From contig JAZOTN010000022.1 in the NCBI GenBank assembly GCA_045657665.1, forward strand, positions 1 through 64,000: a stretch of 64,000 nucleotides of DNA, written 5' to 3'. Within the stretch, counting starts at the first letter, position 1; every line of letters begins with the position of its first letter. Origin of the DNA: RUG12461 sp045657665. Lineage in GTDB: Bacteria > Bacillota > Clostridia > Lachnospirales > Lachnospiraceae. Positions 18,660 to 26,680 of this stretch are shown here, piece after piece. Made by a program: the position numbers and the translations under genes. The notes beneath the pieces are model-generated. The model did no database searches. It worked only from the letters and a program-made list of their open reading frames with translations, and had not been told where the DNA came from.

Positions 18660-20096
18660 TTGGTATTTTCAAGCTTACTCTTTACTTTTATTTTTCTTCC
18701 CGCGGTGCTCTTTTTTTATTTTATCGCAAAAGACCGCTACCGCAATTATGTGCTGCTGGCTGCAAGCATTGTTTTTTATGCCTACGGCGAGCCGAAGTTT
18801 GTGTTTCTTCTTCTGCTCTCGATCCTGGTTAATTACCTGCTGGCCCTCTGGATCAGCAAGCTTAAAACCTCGGAAAACATTTCCGCCGCAAAAGGCGTTC
18901 TTGCCCTCGCAGTCTTTTGTAACCTGCTGCTTCTCTTCCTGTTTAAATATCTTGATTTTTCCATCACGCTGCTGGATAACGCGTTCGGTCTCTCGATCCC
19001 GCTGAGGAACATCGCGCTCCCGATCGGGATCTCCTTCTTTACGTTCCAGGCACTGTCCTATGTCATCGATGTGTACCGCGGAACGGCTGCGGTTCAGAAA
19101 AACCTTCTGTACTTAGCGCTTTATATCTCATTTTTCCCGCAGCTCATCGCCGGTCCTATTGTCCGGTACAATACCATTGAAAACCAGATCACAAACCGCA
19201 CGCACACTCTGGAAAAATTCGCGGAAGGCATGCGGCGGTTCTTCCTCGGCTTCTCGAAAAAGGTCCTGATCGCAAACCAGCTGGCCATTGTGACGGAAGA
19301 GATCCGCGCCATGAACGGGGGCGATTATTCCCTGACGAATCCGGCTCTCCTGTGGCTCGGCTCCATCTGCTTCTCGCTCCAGCTCTTTTTTGACTTTTCA
19401 GGGTACTCCGATATGGCGATTGGTCTTGGCAGGATCTTCGGCTTTGAATTTGAAGAAAACTTCCGTTACCCGTACTGCACGCCTACCGTAAGCGGCTTCT
19501 GGGACCGCTGGCATATCTCCATGTGCAGGTGGTTTAAGGATTACGTCTATTTTCCGCTCGGCGGATCCCATGTGAAGCTCCCGCGCTATGTTTTCAATCT
19601 GCTTGTCGTCTGGTTTCTGACCGGCATCTGGCATGGCGCCAATACCAACTATATTGCCTGGGGGCTTTCCTTCGTGCCGGTGCTTCTGCTGGAAAAATAC
19701 CTGATCAAACCGAAACGCTTCCGAAATCCGGCTCTCAAGGTCTTTTACCGGATCCTGTCGCTCTTCTTTATCAACTTCACCATGGTGATGTTTAATTCGT
19801 CCGGCATCACCGACGGGATCCACTATATGACCGGTATGGTCGGCGGCTATGGAACGCCTTTTTCCATTGATGCGGATCTGCTCCGGTATCTCCGTGAATA
19901 CGGGGTCTTCCTGATCGCCGGGATCCTCTTCAGTACTCCCATCGTGCCCCGGATCTCTGCTCTTCTGGAAAAACGAAAGGGTCTTTCCATGGCAAAATCT
20001 GTCGCTGTACCTGTCGGATATGCATTTATCTTCCTATGGTCAACGTCGTATTTGATATTAGGGACACATAATCCTTTTATCTATTTTAATTTTTAG
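18660..20096 (+). CDS. MBOAT-family O-acyltransferase (first copy)
   Basis: 478 residues, many membrane helices. It starts at TTG 18660 (SD CGAGG 7 bases away); the translation aligns from residue 1 with the second copy at 25194, which supports this start. MBOAT/AlgI-DltB hallmarks are visible: YRNYVLLAASIVFYAYGEPK, LPIGISFFTFQALSYVIDVY, AGPIVRY, the RWHISMCRWF block and the catalytic-His motif GIWHGAN. Members move acyl groups across the membrane onto exported polysaccharides or teichoic acids. The partner is probably the DHHW protein encoded 11 bases downstream. The target polymer is unknown. Confidence 0.92.
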   Translation: MVFSSLLFTFIFLPAVLFFYFIAKDRYRNYVLLAASIVFYAYGEPKFVFLLLLSILVNYLLALWISKLKTSENISAAKGVLALAVFCNLLLLFLFKYLDFSITLLDNAFGLSIPLRNIALPIGISFFTFQALSYVIDVYRGTAAVQKNLLYLALYISFFPQLIAGPIVRYNTIENQITNRTHTLEKFAEGMRRFFLGFSKKVLIANQLAIVTEEIRAMNGGDYSLTNPALLWLGSICFSLQLFFDFSGYSDMAIGLGRIFGFEFEENFRYPYCTPTVSGFWDRWHISMCRWFKDYVYFPLGGSHVKLPRYVFNLLVVWFLTGIWHGANTNYIAWGLSFVPVLLLEKYLIKPKRFRNPALKVFYRILSLFFINFTMVMFNSSGITDGIHYMTGMVGGYGTPFSIDADLLRYLREYGVFLIAGILFSTPIVPRISALLEKRKGLSMAKSVAVPVGYAFIFLWSTSYLILGTHNPFIYFNF

Positions 20097-20107
20097 GACC
20101 AATAAAC

Positions 20108-21247
20108 ATGAAAAAGATTTCCAAAATCCTTTATCTTCTCATCACTCTGATCCTGATCGCCGGGATCGGGCTCTTTACCGCTCTCCGGCTGATAGACTTC
20201 TATGTCGAAGATGAGACCGTGAACAACGAGTGGACTGCCGATATGGGAAGTCCTCTCGAAACTGATATTGCCAGCAATTTTGTCGGGCGGTATTCCTTTG
20301 TCGATCTCAACGGCGGTATGCGTCGTCTCCTCGGGATCCGCGAGATGAACGGCGTCATCAAGCTAAACAACGGGAATCTTTTCATGCCTTTCGCGAAAAG
20401 CCCGGATGAAACTCTGGAATCCTATGCGGGACTTTATGCACAGCTGGATGGCTGGGCGGATGAGATCAAAGGATCCGATGTTCCTTTATTATATTGTACG
20501 GTTCCTTATTCTTCCGACAAATATGATCCTATGCTTCCCGCCGGAATCGAGGACTACGGAAACGATGATCTGGACCGGTTTCTTTCGTTTCTGCGGGAAA
20601 AGAACGTTGATACGATGGATTTCCGCGAGGAGTTTCATAAAGACGGGTACTCCGCCTATGATATGATGTACCGGACCGACCACCACTGGACAACAGAGGC
20701 TGGTCTGTATGCGTATGGAAAAATCGAGGATTATCTGGTGGAAAAGCTGGGATGTGAAGTGGATCCGCGGATCCGTGATATCAGTAATTATACCGTTACC
20801 ACCTATCCGAAATGGCATCTCGGTTCTTACGGACAACGTACCGGAAGCCTCTTCGCCGGAATTGATGATTTTGATCTGATCGAGCCTGATTTTGAAACAT
20901 CTATTACAAACGGAACGGAAACCGGGACGTTTTCGGATCTGGTCTTAAACCTGGAGCCTCTTTCGTCCCGGGATTTTCACTCACGTTATACTTATGATGC
21001 GGTCCTAGATAAAGCCCTTGGCAATTACCGGAATCTGAATGCAAGGAATGATAAAAAGCTGCTTGTCATCACAGATTCCTTCGGGAAAGCTGTCTGCCCT
21101 TACCTCATCATGGGATTCGGCGAAATGCGTTATATGTATGACGGTACGATCCTCGATGTAACTCCGGAATACTTAAGAGAATACCAGCCGGATGCCATCA
21201 TCGTCATCAGCTATGTCGGCATCATCCCGGGTCTGATGGAGCTGTGA
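20108..21247 (+). CDS. DHHW/AlgX-like extracytoplasmic protein (first copy)
   Basis: 379 residues. One N-terminal signal-anchor helix (LYLLITLILIAGIGLFTAL) is followed by an SGNH-hydrolase-like domain. The RTDHHWTTEAG motif (around residue 190) is the DHHW signature shared with AlgJ/AlgX and partners of MBOAT proteins; a late SFGKA segment (LLVITDSFGKA) is also conserved in the paralogue. It probably completes transfer of the acyl group to the polymer outside the membrane. Its stop lies 1 base from the end of a converging small gene, leaving no room for a dedicated terminator. Confidence 0.88.
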   Translation: MKKISKILYLLITLILIAGIGLFTALRLIDFYVEDETVNNEWTADMGSPLETDIASNFVGRYSFVDLNGGMRRLLGIREMNGVIKLNNGNLFMPFAKSPDETLESYAGLYAQLDGWADEIKGSDVPLLYCTVPYSSDKYDPMLPAGIEDYGNDDLDRFLSFLREKNVDTMDFREEFHKDGYSAYDMMYRTDHHWTTEAGLYAYGKIEDYLVEKLGCEVDPRIRDISNYTVTTYPKWHLGSYGQRTGSLFAGIDDFDLIEPDFETSITNGTETGTFSDLVLNLEPLSSRDFHSRYTYDAVLDKALGNYRNLNARNDKKLLVITDSFGKAVCPYLIMGFGEMRYMYDGTILDVTPEYLREYQPDAIIVISYVGIIPGLMEL

Positions 21248-21248
21248 T

Positions 21249-21458
21249 CTACAGGTCGTATCTTGCCGTCCCGCATACGCTGCAGGTACCGCGGCCTGCC
21301 TGATAAACGTTGAATGTCCTGTTTTTCTTGCATTTCGGATTGTCACAATAAGCCGTTGTGGTGCGTTGCGATTCGTCCTTGCCGCCATTCTTAATATTCT
21401 TTGTTCCCCCTGATACGTCCATCAGCATCTCATCTGAAATTCTGTTCATCTCGTTCAT
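21249..21458 (-). CDS. Small peptide with double-glycine leader and zinc ribbon
   Basis: 69 residues. The ATG at 21458 has GAGGAGG upstream. Residues 7-18 (ISDEMLMDVSGG) look like a double-Gly leader of bacteriocin or secreted-peptide precursors, with cleavage expected after Gly18. The mature part is basic, with C38-x4-C43 and C59-x2-C62, a zinc-ribbon-like arrangement. No peptidase-containing ABC transporter or modification enzyme is adjacent. It lies downstream of the 209-aa gene on the same strand, 69 bases away. It could be an exported peptide or a small zinc-ribbon protein with a chance GG motif. Confidence 0.7.
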   Translation of the reverse strand: MNEMNRISDEMLMDVSGGTKNIKNGGKDESQRTTTAYCDNPKCKKNRTFNVYQAGRGTCSVCGTARYDL

Positions 21459-21527
21459 GATCGATCCTCCTCAAATGAAAATCTGCATCTCTTATTGATG
21501 TATACGAATGAATCGTACTCAGGGCAG

Positions 21528-22157
21528 TTATTTCTTAAAATTTTTGTCAATTGTGATTTTTACCTGGTTTTTTGTAATGCCGACACGCACATCATCCGCC
21601 AGATTCGCGATGATGGATTTCTCCAGCTCATCCCATGCTTCCGTATTTTCCGCTTCACTTTCTTCCTGCTGGTCACCGACCTGTTCCTTGTATCGGGAAA
21701 GAGACCAGTCGATCGCACTGAGGGATGCCTGGGATGGATCCATGCCGAGGCTGTAGAATGCGATAGGAGTACCGGATTCGGTTGCGATTTTCGCAGATTC
21801 ATCAAAGCTCTGAAGACCCGATTCAATCATGTCACGGATCTTACCGGCAATCCCGACTGCAGCAGCATTCTTGCCGGATGAGGACGCGGACAGGAGCTCT
21901 CTTCTCTTTTCCTTATCCATCTGAACCCTTGCTTCCAGATTCAGATGACACATCGCTTCGCTTCCTTCCACCCAAAACATGGCTTTATATTCACCGGCGA
22001 TTCCGCGAAACATACCGAGGAGTTCCTCTGTCATAAGCCGGAGACGAAGCGCATTCTTATTCTCAAAATGCTGATAGTCCGCAAAACGGCCCGCTTCCTC
22101 CAAAGCCTTTTTCAGCTTCTCTTCATCACCATCTACGAAGATATGATTGGTTTCCAT
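21528..22157 (-). CDS. 209-aa cytoplasmic protein, weakly GHKL-ATPase-like
   Basis: 209 residues, acidic, no signal or membrane segment. SD AGGAGG precedes the ATG at 22157. The stretch LRLMTEELLGMFRGI (about residues 39-53) resembles the N-box of anti-sigma or GHKL-type ATPases, and IDKNFKK closes the C-terminus, but the G-box glycines are not clear, so this is only a hint. The middle has a Ser/Ala/Gly segment (SASSSGKNAAAVG) and a Glu-rich linker. Alone or in operon with the GG-leader peptide gene downstream. Function unknown. Confidence 0.7.
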   Translation of the reverse strand: METNHIFVDGDEEKLKKALEEAGRFADYQHFENKNALRLRLMTEELLGMFRGIAGEYKAMFWVEGSEAMCHLNLEARVQMDKEKRRELLSASSSGKNAAAVGIAGKIRDMIESGLQSFDESAKIATESGTPIAFYSLGMDPSQASLSAIDWSLSRYKEQVGDQQEESEAENTEAWDELEKSIIANLADDVRVGITKNQVKITIDKNFKK

Positions 22158-22232
22158 ATGAATCCTCCTGTTATTCCTGTTTCAAGATGTCGGGGTCAAA
22201 AGCCCAGCATCATTTCATATATAGATAAGGAT

Positions 22233-22261
22233 ATTATACACAAATCCGGCTTATTGATAAA
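22233..22261 (-). promoter_or_regulatory. Predicted promoter of the 209-aa gene
   Basis: Minus-strand TTTATC (22256-22261), 17-base spacer, perfect TATAAT (22233-22238), about 75 bases before the start at 22157. Confidence 0.5.
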
Positions 22262-22352
22262 CAAAAATCGGGGTACAAACAGGATCAAATAAGAAAAAAG
22301 AACAGAAAAAAGAACGATCCCCCGAAGAATTCTTCGAAAAACCGCTCCTCAG

Positions 22353-22425
22353 TGGGCCATCAGGGGCTCGAACCCTGGACACCCTGATTAAGAGTCAGGT
22401 GCTCTTCCAGCTGAGCTAATGGCCC
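22353..22425 (-). tRNA. tRNA-Lys (anticodon CTT)
   Basis: Complete 73-base cloverleaf: acceptor GGGCCAT/ATGGCCC, D-arm GCTC/GAGC, anticodon stem CCTGA/TCAGG with loop CTCTTAA (anticodon CTT, decoding AAG), T-arm CAGGG TTCGAGC CCCTG. The CCA end is not encoded. Confidence 0.97.
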
Positions 22426-22457
22426 GCGTCTTTCGTCAAAAAACTAAGCACCCGATT

Positions 22458-22486
22458 ATATTAGCACCAGCTTGACGTAAAGTCAA
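22458..22486 (-). promoter_or_regulatory. Promoter of tRNA-Lys
   Basis: Minus-strand TTGACT (22481-22486), 17-base spacer, TAATAT (22458-22463) running into TAATATAAT; about 35 bases upstream of the tRNA 5-prime end. Confidence 0.75.
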
Positions 22487-22494
22487 CAAAAAAA

Positions 22495-22527
22495 ACAGTC
22501 AGCAACAAACTTTTTGTTACTGACTGT
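22495..22527 (-). terminator. Terminator of the FliM-like-repeat membrane protein gene
   Basis: A 15-bp stem (22495-22509 with 22513-22527, ACAGTCAG core, one mismatch) is followed on the minus strand by a run of 8 Ts. It lies 15 bases past the stop at 22542. Confidence 0.9.
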
Positions 22528-22541
22528 CTGGATCAGTTTTC

Positions 22542-22900
22542 TCAGGAATTCGCGATCAGTGCCGCAATCTCTTCCGGCGTCATCACGTGGTTCGGATCTG
22601 AAAGATCCGGCATCGGCGGCTTCTCCGGCTCCGGTTCGGGTTCTGGTTCCGGTGCAGGTGCGGCATCTCCGCCTGAATTTGCAAGAAGAGCCGCGATCTC
22701 ATCCGGCGTCATCACGTGGTTCGGATCTGAAAGATCCGGCATCGGCGGTTTCTCCGGCTCCGGCGCGGGCGCAGGTTCCGGTTCGGGTTCCGGTGCAGGT
22801 GCCACGGCTTCCGCATTCGCAAGGAGGGCAGCGATCTCATCCGGTGACATTACGTGGTTCGGATCCGAAAGATCCGGCATCGGCGGTTTCTCCGGCTCCG
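22542..22900 (-). repeat. Three in-frame tandem coding repeats
   Basis: Three copies of a roughly 85-base segment encoding EKPPMPDLSDPNHVM(S/T)P(D/E)EIAAL, separated by Glu/Pro/Ala-rich spacers of varied length. Near-identity at the DNA level suggests recent expansion or gene conversion. Confidence 0.85.
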
Positions 22901-23852
22901 GTGCGGAATCAGGCGCTGTTTCGGCCTGCGGTGCAGGCGTGGGCTCCGGTTCAGGCTCCGGCTCGGGGATTGGTTCCGGTTCGGGTTCCGGAATCGGCTC
23001 AGGCTCAGGGATTGGCTCCGGTTCGGGCTCCGGAATCGGTTCCGGCTCAGGGATCGGCTCCGGTTCGGGCTCCGGAATCGGCTCAGGCTCGGGTTCCGGC
23101 TCGGAGATCGGCACAGATGCCGGTATCGGCGCTATCTCAGGCTGTGCCTGCGGCTGCGGGATCGGGGTTGCCTGAGCAACTCCCTGTATCAATGTCGTCT
23201 GCGGAGCGGAATTAATGACGGATTTCAGCTCCAGAATGGAATTACGGATGGAAAGATCCACCATTTTGATCTCGGAAAGGATCTCCTGATCTTTTGCAAG
23301 AAGATCCTGATTCGCGATACGGAACTGATCCGCGTTTTTCTCAGCGATCCCCGCGATAACGTTTCCTTCCAGCTTTTCCACGCCTTCTCCGAGATTTGTC
23401 AGCTCAAGAAGAACCTGATCATTCGAAGCAAGCAGTGCATCCGCGTTTTCTTTACTGCGGGAAATGGAGATCCTTGCAGTGGCACGCTGATCTTTTGCAA
23501 GAAGCTGCGTGTAATTGGTCATTTTCTGGTCAATCTCGTTAACCTTCTGGGAAAGATGCTCGAAATTGGACCTAAGGAGCATATAGGATGCTTTTTCTGA
23601 TTTGAAAATGTTTTCGTAGCGCTCCTCCTGCCTCATATGCCTTTGATAATTTGCCTGGATCAGCGTGATGATAAGAAAGAAAGCTCCCACGATCATCACG
23701 ATCCCGAAGACCAGCACGTAGATCACATCTACGCCTCTAATCATCACGTAAAGCGCTGCAAGAAACGACACGATCATGATGATGACTGAAAAGATGATCT
23801 TCATCATCGTTGTATCATGTTTTTCCTGCTTTACCGGTACCCCGTTTTTCAT
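22542..23852 (-). CDS. Membrane protein with Glu-Pro tract and triplicated FliM-like motif
   Basis: 436 residues. Two membrane helices (about residues 17-36 and 43-64) are followed by a coiled-coil region (about 75-210, EHLSQKVNEIDQKM and similar), a long Glu-Pro-rich stretch (EPEPEPIPEPEP) and three near-identical C-terminal repeats built on PPMPDLSDPNHVMTPDEIAALL. The TPDEIAALL part resembles the N-terminal SQDEIDALL motif of FliM/FliN, which binds CheY or switch partners; the link is by pattern only. No flagellar genes are in the window. SD AGGAGG lies 13 bases upstream. The architecture suggests a membrane scaffold that displays peptide ligands. Confidence 0.85.
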   Translation of the reverse strand: MKNGVPVKQEKHDTTMMKIIFSVIIMIVSFLAALYVMIRGVDVIYVLVFGIVMIVGAFFLIITLIQANYQRHMRQEERYENIFKSEKASYMLLRSNFEHLSQKVNEIDQKMTNYTQLLAKDQRATARISISRSKENADALLASNDQVLLELTNLGEGVEKLEGNVIAGIAEKNADQFRIANQDLLAKDQEILSEIKMVDLSIRNSILELKSVINSAPQTTLIQGVAQATPIPQPQAQPEIAPIPASVPISEPEPEPEPIPEPEPEPIPEPEPIPEPEPEPIPEPEPIPEPEPEPIPEPEPEPEPTPAPQAETAPDSAPEPEKPPMPDLSDPNHVMSPDEIAALLANAEAVAPAPEPEPEPAPAPEPEKPPMPDLSDPNHVMTPDEIAALLANSGGDAAPAPEPEPEPEPEKPPMPDLSDPNHVMTPEEIAALIANS

Positions 23853-23922
23853 AGTGAGAAAAAACCTCCTGGCCTTTTGCTTTTGCTCGATCCTGATGAA
23901 ATCATCAGGGTCTTTTCTTACT

Positions 23923-24537
23923 CTATTTTACAATCCTCTGATAATTTGCTTCCACTGCTTTCCAGTCGATCACCTTGAAAAGTTCGGATACATAGGATGC
24001 ACGCAGGTTTTTGTATTTCAGATAATAAGCATGCTCCCAAACATCGATCGCCATGATCGGGGTGTTTCCGGTTCCCTCGCTGATCGGATTGTCCTGATTC
24101 GGGCTTTGGGAAAGGATCAGTTCGCCGGACGGATTTGTGGAAAGAAATGCCCATCCGGAACCAAACTGCGTCACGGCAAGATTTGAGATCTTTTCCTTGA
24201 ACGCATCAAAACTGCCGAATGCCGCATTGATCTTTTCCAGGAGAACCCCTTCCGGCTCATGGTTATCCGTGCCGAGGGTGCTGAAATAAAGGTTGTGGTT
24301 ATAAAAACCGCCGCCGTTGTTGCGGATCCCCTTCCGAAGGGCTTCGTCACCGATGGTATCAAGAGATGAAAGAAGCTCTTCGATCGGCGTATCCTGCTTC
24401 CCGGCTTTTTCCGCCAGTTCATTCAATGTCTTCGTATAAGTCGCGTGATGCTTTCCATAGTGCGTTTCCATGGTCAGCGTATCAATCACTGGCTCCAATG
24501 CGTCATTTGCATAAGAAAGCTTTACCTGTTCAAACAT
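23923..24537 (-). CDS. sodA: Superoxide dismutase, Fe/Mn family
   Basis: 204 residues. The family order is complete: ETHYGKHHATY (metal ligand His26, then His30 and Tyr34), NNGGGFYNHNLYF (second His ligand), FGSGWAFL, and the DVWEHAYYLKY motif (Asp and His ligands). It converts superoxide to hydrogen peroxide and oxygen in the cytoplasm. Iron versus manganese use cannot be settled by eye. It follows rubrerythrin by 17 bases, so the two probably form an oxidative-stress operon in which rubrerythrin removes the peroxide made here. SD GGAGG. Confidence 0.96.
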   Translation of the reverse strand: MFEQVKLSYANDALEPVIDTLTMETHYGKHHATYTKTLNELAEKAGKQDTPIEELLSSLDTIGDEALRKGIRNNGGGFYNHNLYFSTLGTDNHEPEGVLLEKINAAFGSFDAFKEKISNLAVTQFGSGWAFLSTNPSGELILSQSPNQDNPISEGTGNTPIMAIDVWEHAYYLKYKNLRASYVSELFKVIDWKAVEANYQRIVK

Positions 24538-24554
24538 CCTGCACCTCCAATCTC

Positions 24555-25097
24555 TTAATAATTCTGTGCTCTGACTTCAAAATAACTCTGGGGATGATGA
24601 CATACGGGGCATTCCTCCGGCGCCTCGGTGCCGACCACGATATGTCCGCAGTTCCGGCATTCCCACATCGTTACACCGCTCTTTTTGAAGACTTCCATCG
24701 CTTTCAGGTTCGAAAGGAGCTTGCGGTAACGCTCTTCATGTTCTTTTTCAATGGCGGCGACGCCGCGGAACTGTTCTGCGAGCTCCGGAAAGCCTTCTTC
24801 TTCGGCATCCTTTGCCATGCGTTCGTACATATCCGTCCACTCTGCGTTCTCACCCTCTGCTGCTGCAAGAAGATTTTCTTCTGTCGTACCTACACCGCCA
24901 AGTGCCTTGAACCAGAGCTTTGCGTGTTCTTTTTCATTGTCTGCTGTTTTAAGGAACAGCGCTGCGATCTGTTCGTAGCCGTTTTTCTTTGCCACGGAAG
25001 CAAAGTAAGTATATTTATTACGTGCCTGAGATTCCCCTGCAAATGCTTCCCAAAGGTTTTTTTCGGTCTTTGTTCCTGCGTACTTATTTTCCCCCAT
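24555..25097 (-). CDS. rbr: Rubrerythrin
   Basis: 180 residues from the ATG at 25097, with AAAGGAG 9 bases upstream. The N-terminal ferritin-like diiron domain shows EAFAGESQARNKY, NEKEHAK and EKEHEERYRKLL. The C-terminal rubredoxin domain has two CxxC pairs (CRNCG and CPVCH). It reduces hydrogen peroxide to water with electrons from NADH-dependent donors, typical of anaerobes. First gene of the rbr-sod pair, divergent from the second MBOAT gene. Confidence 0.96.
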   Translation of the reverse strand: MGENKYAGTKTEKNLWEAFAGESQARNKYTYFASVAKKNGYEQIAALFLKTADNEKEHAKLWFKALGGVGTTEENLLAAAEGENAEWTDMYERMAKDAEEEGFPELAEQFRGVAAIEKEHEERYRKLLSNLKAMEVFKKSGVTMWECRNCGHIVVGTEAPEECPVCHHPQSYFEVRAQNY

Positions 25098-25177
25098 AAT
25101 GCATTCTCCTTTCAAAACATTACTTTAACTATTTTATCATATTTCCCCTTTATGGAATACCTTTTTTGAAACTTCTA

Positions 25178-25194
25178 TGTTAGAATCATTACTA
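25178..25194 (+). promoter_or_regulatory. Extended -10 promoter, apparently leaderless start
   Basis: TGTTAGAAT (TG at 25178-25179, -10 hexamer 25181-25186) ends 7 bases before the ATG at 25194 and no SD intervenes. The layout is the same as at 17774-17790. No convincing -35. Confidence 0.55.
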
Positions 25195-26633
25195 TGGTTT
25201 TCTCATCGATTTATTTTACTTTTTTGTTCTTACCGATCCTGCTGGGAATCTATTATCTCTCCGCGGAAAAATACCGGAATTATATCCTGCTCGCAGCGAG
25301 CATTCTTTTTTATGCCTACGGCGAGCCGAAGTTCGTGTTCGTCATGCTCCTTTCGATCGGACTCAACTATGTATTTGCACTGCTGATCGGCCGGGAAAAG
25401 GAAAAGACAGACACCCCCTCCCGCAGCATGAAGCTCCTTCTGGTGCTCGATATCGTTTGCAATCTCAGTATTTTCTTTATCTTCAAGTATCTGGATTTTG
25501 CGATCGGAACGGTCAACTCTGTCTTCGGCACGGATTTTCCTCTCCGGAACATCGCTCTTCCCATCGGTATCTCATTCTTTACGTTCCAGGCGCTTTCCTA
25601 CGTGATCGACGTTTACCGCGGTGATGCCTCCGCACAGAAGAATATTTTCAAGGTCGCTCTTTATATTTCCCTGTTTCCGCAGCTAATCGCCGGCCCGATC
25701 GTCCGTTATAAAGAGGTTGCGGAGCAGATCGATCACCGGACAGTCACGCTTCCCGATTTCGGTTACGGCGTGAAACGTTTTATCCTCGGCTTTGCAAAAA
25801 AGGTGCTGATCGCGAACAACATGGCAGTCGTCGCGGAATCCATTTACAGTGTAGAGGAGCCGGGACTTTATCCGATCTCACTTCTCTGGATGGGCGTCAT
25901 CAGCTACGGGATCCAGATCTTCTTTGATTTTTCCGGATATTCCGACATGGCCATCGGTCTCGGCCGGATGTTCGGGTTCCGCTTTGCGGAGAACTTCGAT
26001 TATCCTTATATTTCCAAATCCTTTACGGAATTCTGGAGAAGATGGCACATGTCACTCGGACGGTGGTTCCGGGATTATGTCTATATTCCGCTCGGAGGCT
26101 CCAGAAAAGGCGTTCCGAGACAGGTTCTGAACCTCTTTATCGTCTGGCTCCTTACCGGTATCTGGCACGGCGCGAATTTCACGTATATTGTCTGGGCTCT
26201 TTCCTACTTTGTTTTCCAGATGATAGAAAAGTTTTTCGTGAAACCGGAAAAACGAAAGAATTTCCTGATCAAAGCATTCTGGATGTTTGTGACACTGTTT
26301 GGTATCACCTTCCTCTGGGGAATCTTTACCGCAAAGGATTTGCCGTCCGGCATTGATTACTGCCTCTGCCTGATCGGAGTCAACGCAAAAAACCCGGGTC
26401 TAAGGAGCCCTATCGTGATAAGGAACCTTCAGGAATACTGGTTCTTCTATGTGATCGGGATATTGTTTTCCACACCGATCGTTCCATGGCTCAATAAGAT
26501 CACGAATCGATCGGAAGGACTGAAAAAAGTGAAAACTGTGCTTGTGCCGGTCGGATACATGGCCATCTTTTTCTGGGCGGTTTCCTACCTGCTGCTCGGT
26601 GCCCACAACCCGTTTATCTACTTCAACTTTTAA
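25194..26633 (+). CDS. MBOAT-family O-acyltransferase (second copy)
   Basis: 479 residues, polytopic. It is a clear paralogue of the protein at 18660-20096, sharing the start (MVFSS), AYGEPKFVF, LPIGISFFTFQALSYVIDVY, AGPIVRY and the end NPFIYFNF. Catalytic-His motif GIWHGANFTYI. It probably acylates an exported glycan together with the DHHW protein that follows 47 bases later. No SD precedes the ATG. Confidence 0.92.
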   Translation: MVFSSIYFTFLFLPILLGIYYLSAEKYRNYILLAASILFYAYGEPKFVFVMLLSIGLNYVFALLIGREKEKTDTPSRSMKLLLVLDIVCNLSIFFIFKYLDFAIGTVNSVFGTDFPLRNIALPIGISFFTFQALSYVIDVYRGDASAQKNIFKVALYISLFPQLIAGPIVRYKEVAEQIDHRTVTLPDFGYGVKRFILGFAKKVLIANNMAVVAESIYSVEEPGLYPISLLWMGVISYGIQIFFDFSGYSDMAIGLGRMFGFRFAENFDYPYISKSFTEFWRRWHMSLGRWFRDYVYIPLGGSRKGVPRQVLNLFIVWLLTGIWHGANFTYIVWALSYFVFQMIEKFFVKPEKRKNFLIKAFWMFVTLFGITFLWGIFTAKDLPSGIDYCLCLIGVNAKNPGLRSPIVIRNLQEYWFFYVIGILFSTPIVPWLNKITNRSEGLKKVKTVLVPVGYMAIFFWAVSYLLLGAHNPFIYFNF

Positions 26634-26652
26634 GAACAGAATTGGATCAAAA

Positions 26653-26679
26653 TATGTCGTTTAGAATAATAACGACATA
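26653..26679 (+). promoter_or_regulatory. Perfect 9-bp inverted repeat just before a start codon
   Basis: TATGTCGTT (26653-26661), a 9-base AT-rich loop and AACGACATA (26671-26679), ending 1 base before the ATG at 26681. There is no T-run, so it is not a terminator. It could hinder or control translation initiation, or be an operator (the loop contains TAGAAT). Confidence 0.6.
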
Positions 26680-26680
26680 G

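Noticed and set aside
22920..23110. Short regular repeats resembling a CRISPR array
   Set aside because: They are in-frame Glu-Pro codon repeats without unique spacers.
22854..23600. 248-codon plus-strand open frame rich in Arg/Leu and Gly
   Set aside because: It is the antisense of the Glu-Pro repeats of the membrane protein, has no SD, and its composition is an artefact of the repeat.
23892..23909. CCTGATGA/TCATCAGG hairpin after sod as a terminator
   Set aside because: No T-run follows on the minus strand; too weak to call.
24366..25169. 267-codon plus-strand frame opposite sod and rbr
   Set aside because: Cys/Phe-rich nonsense translation opposite two unmistakable genes.
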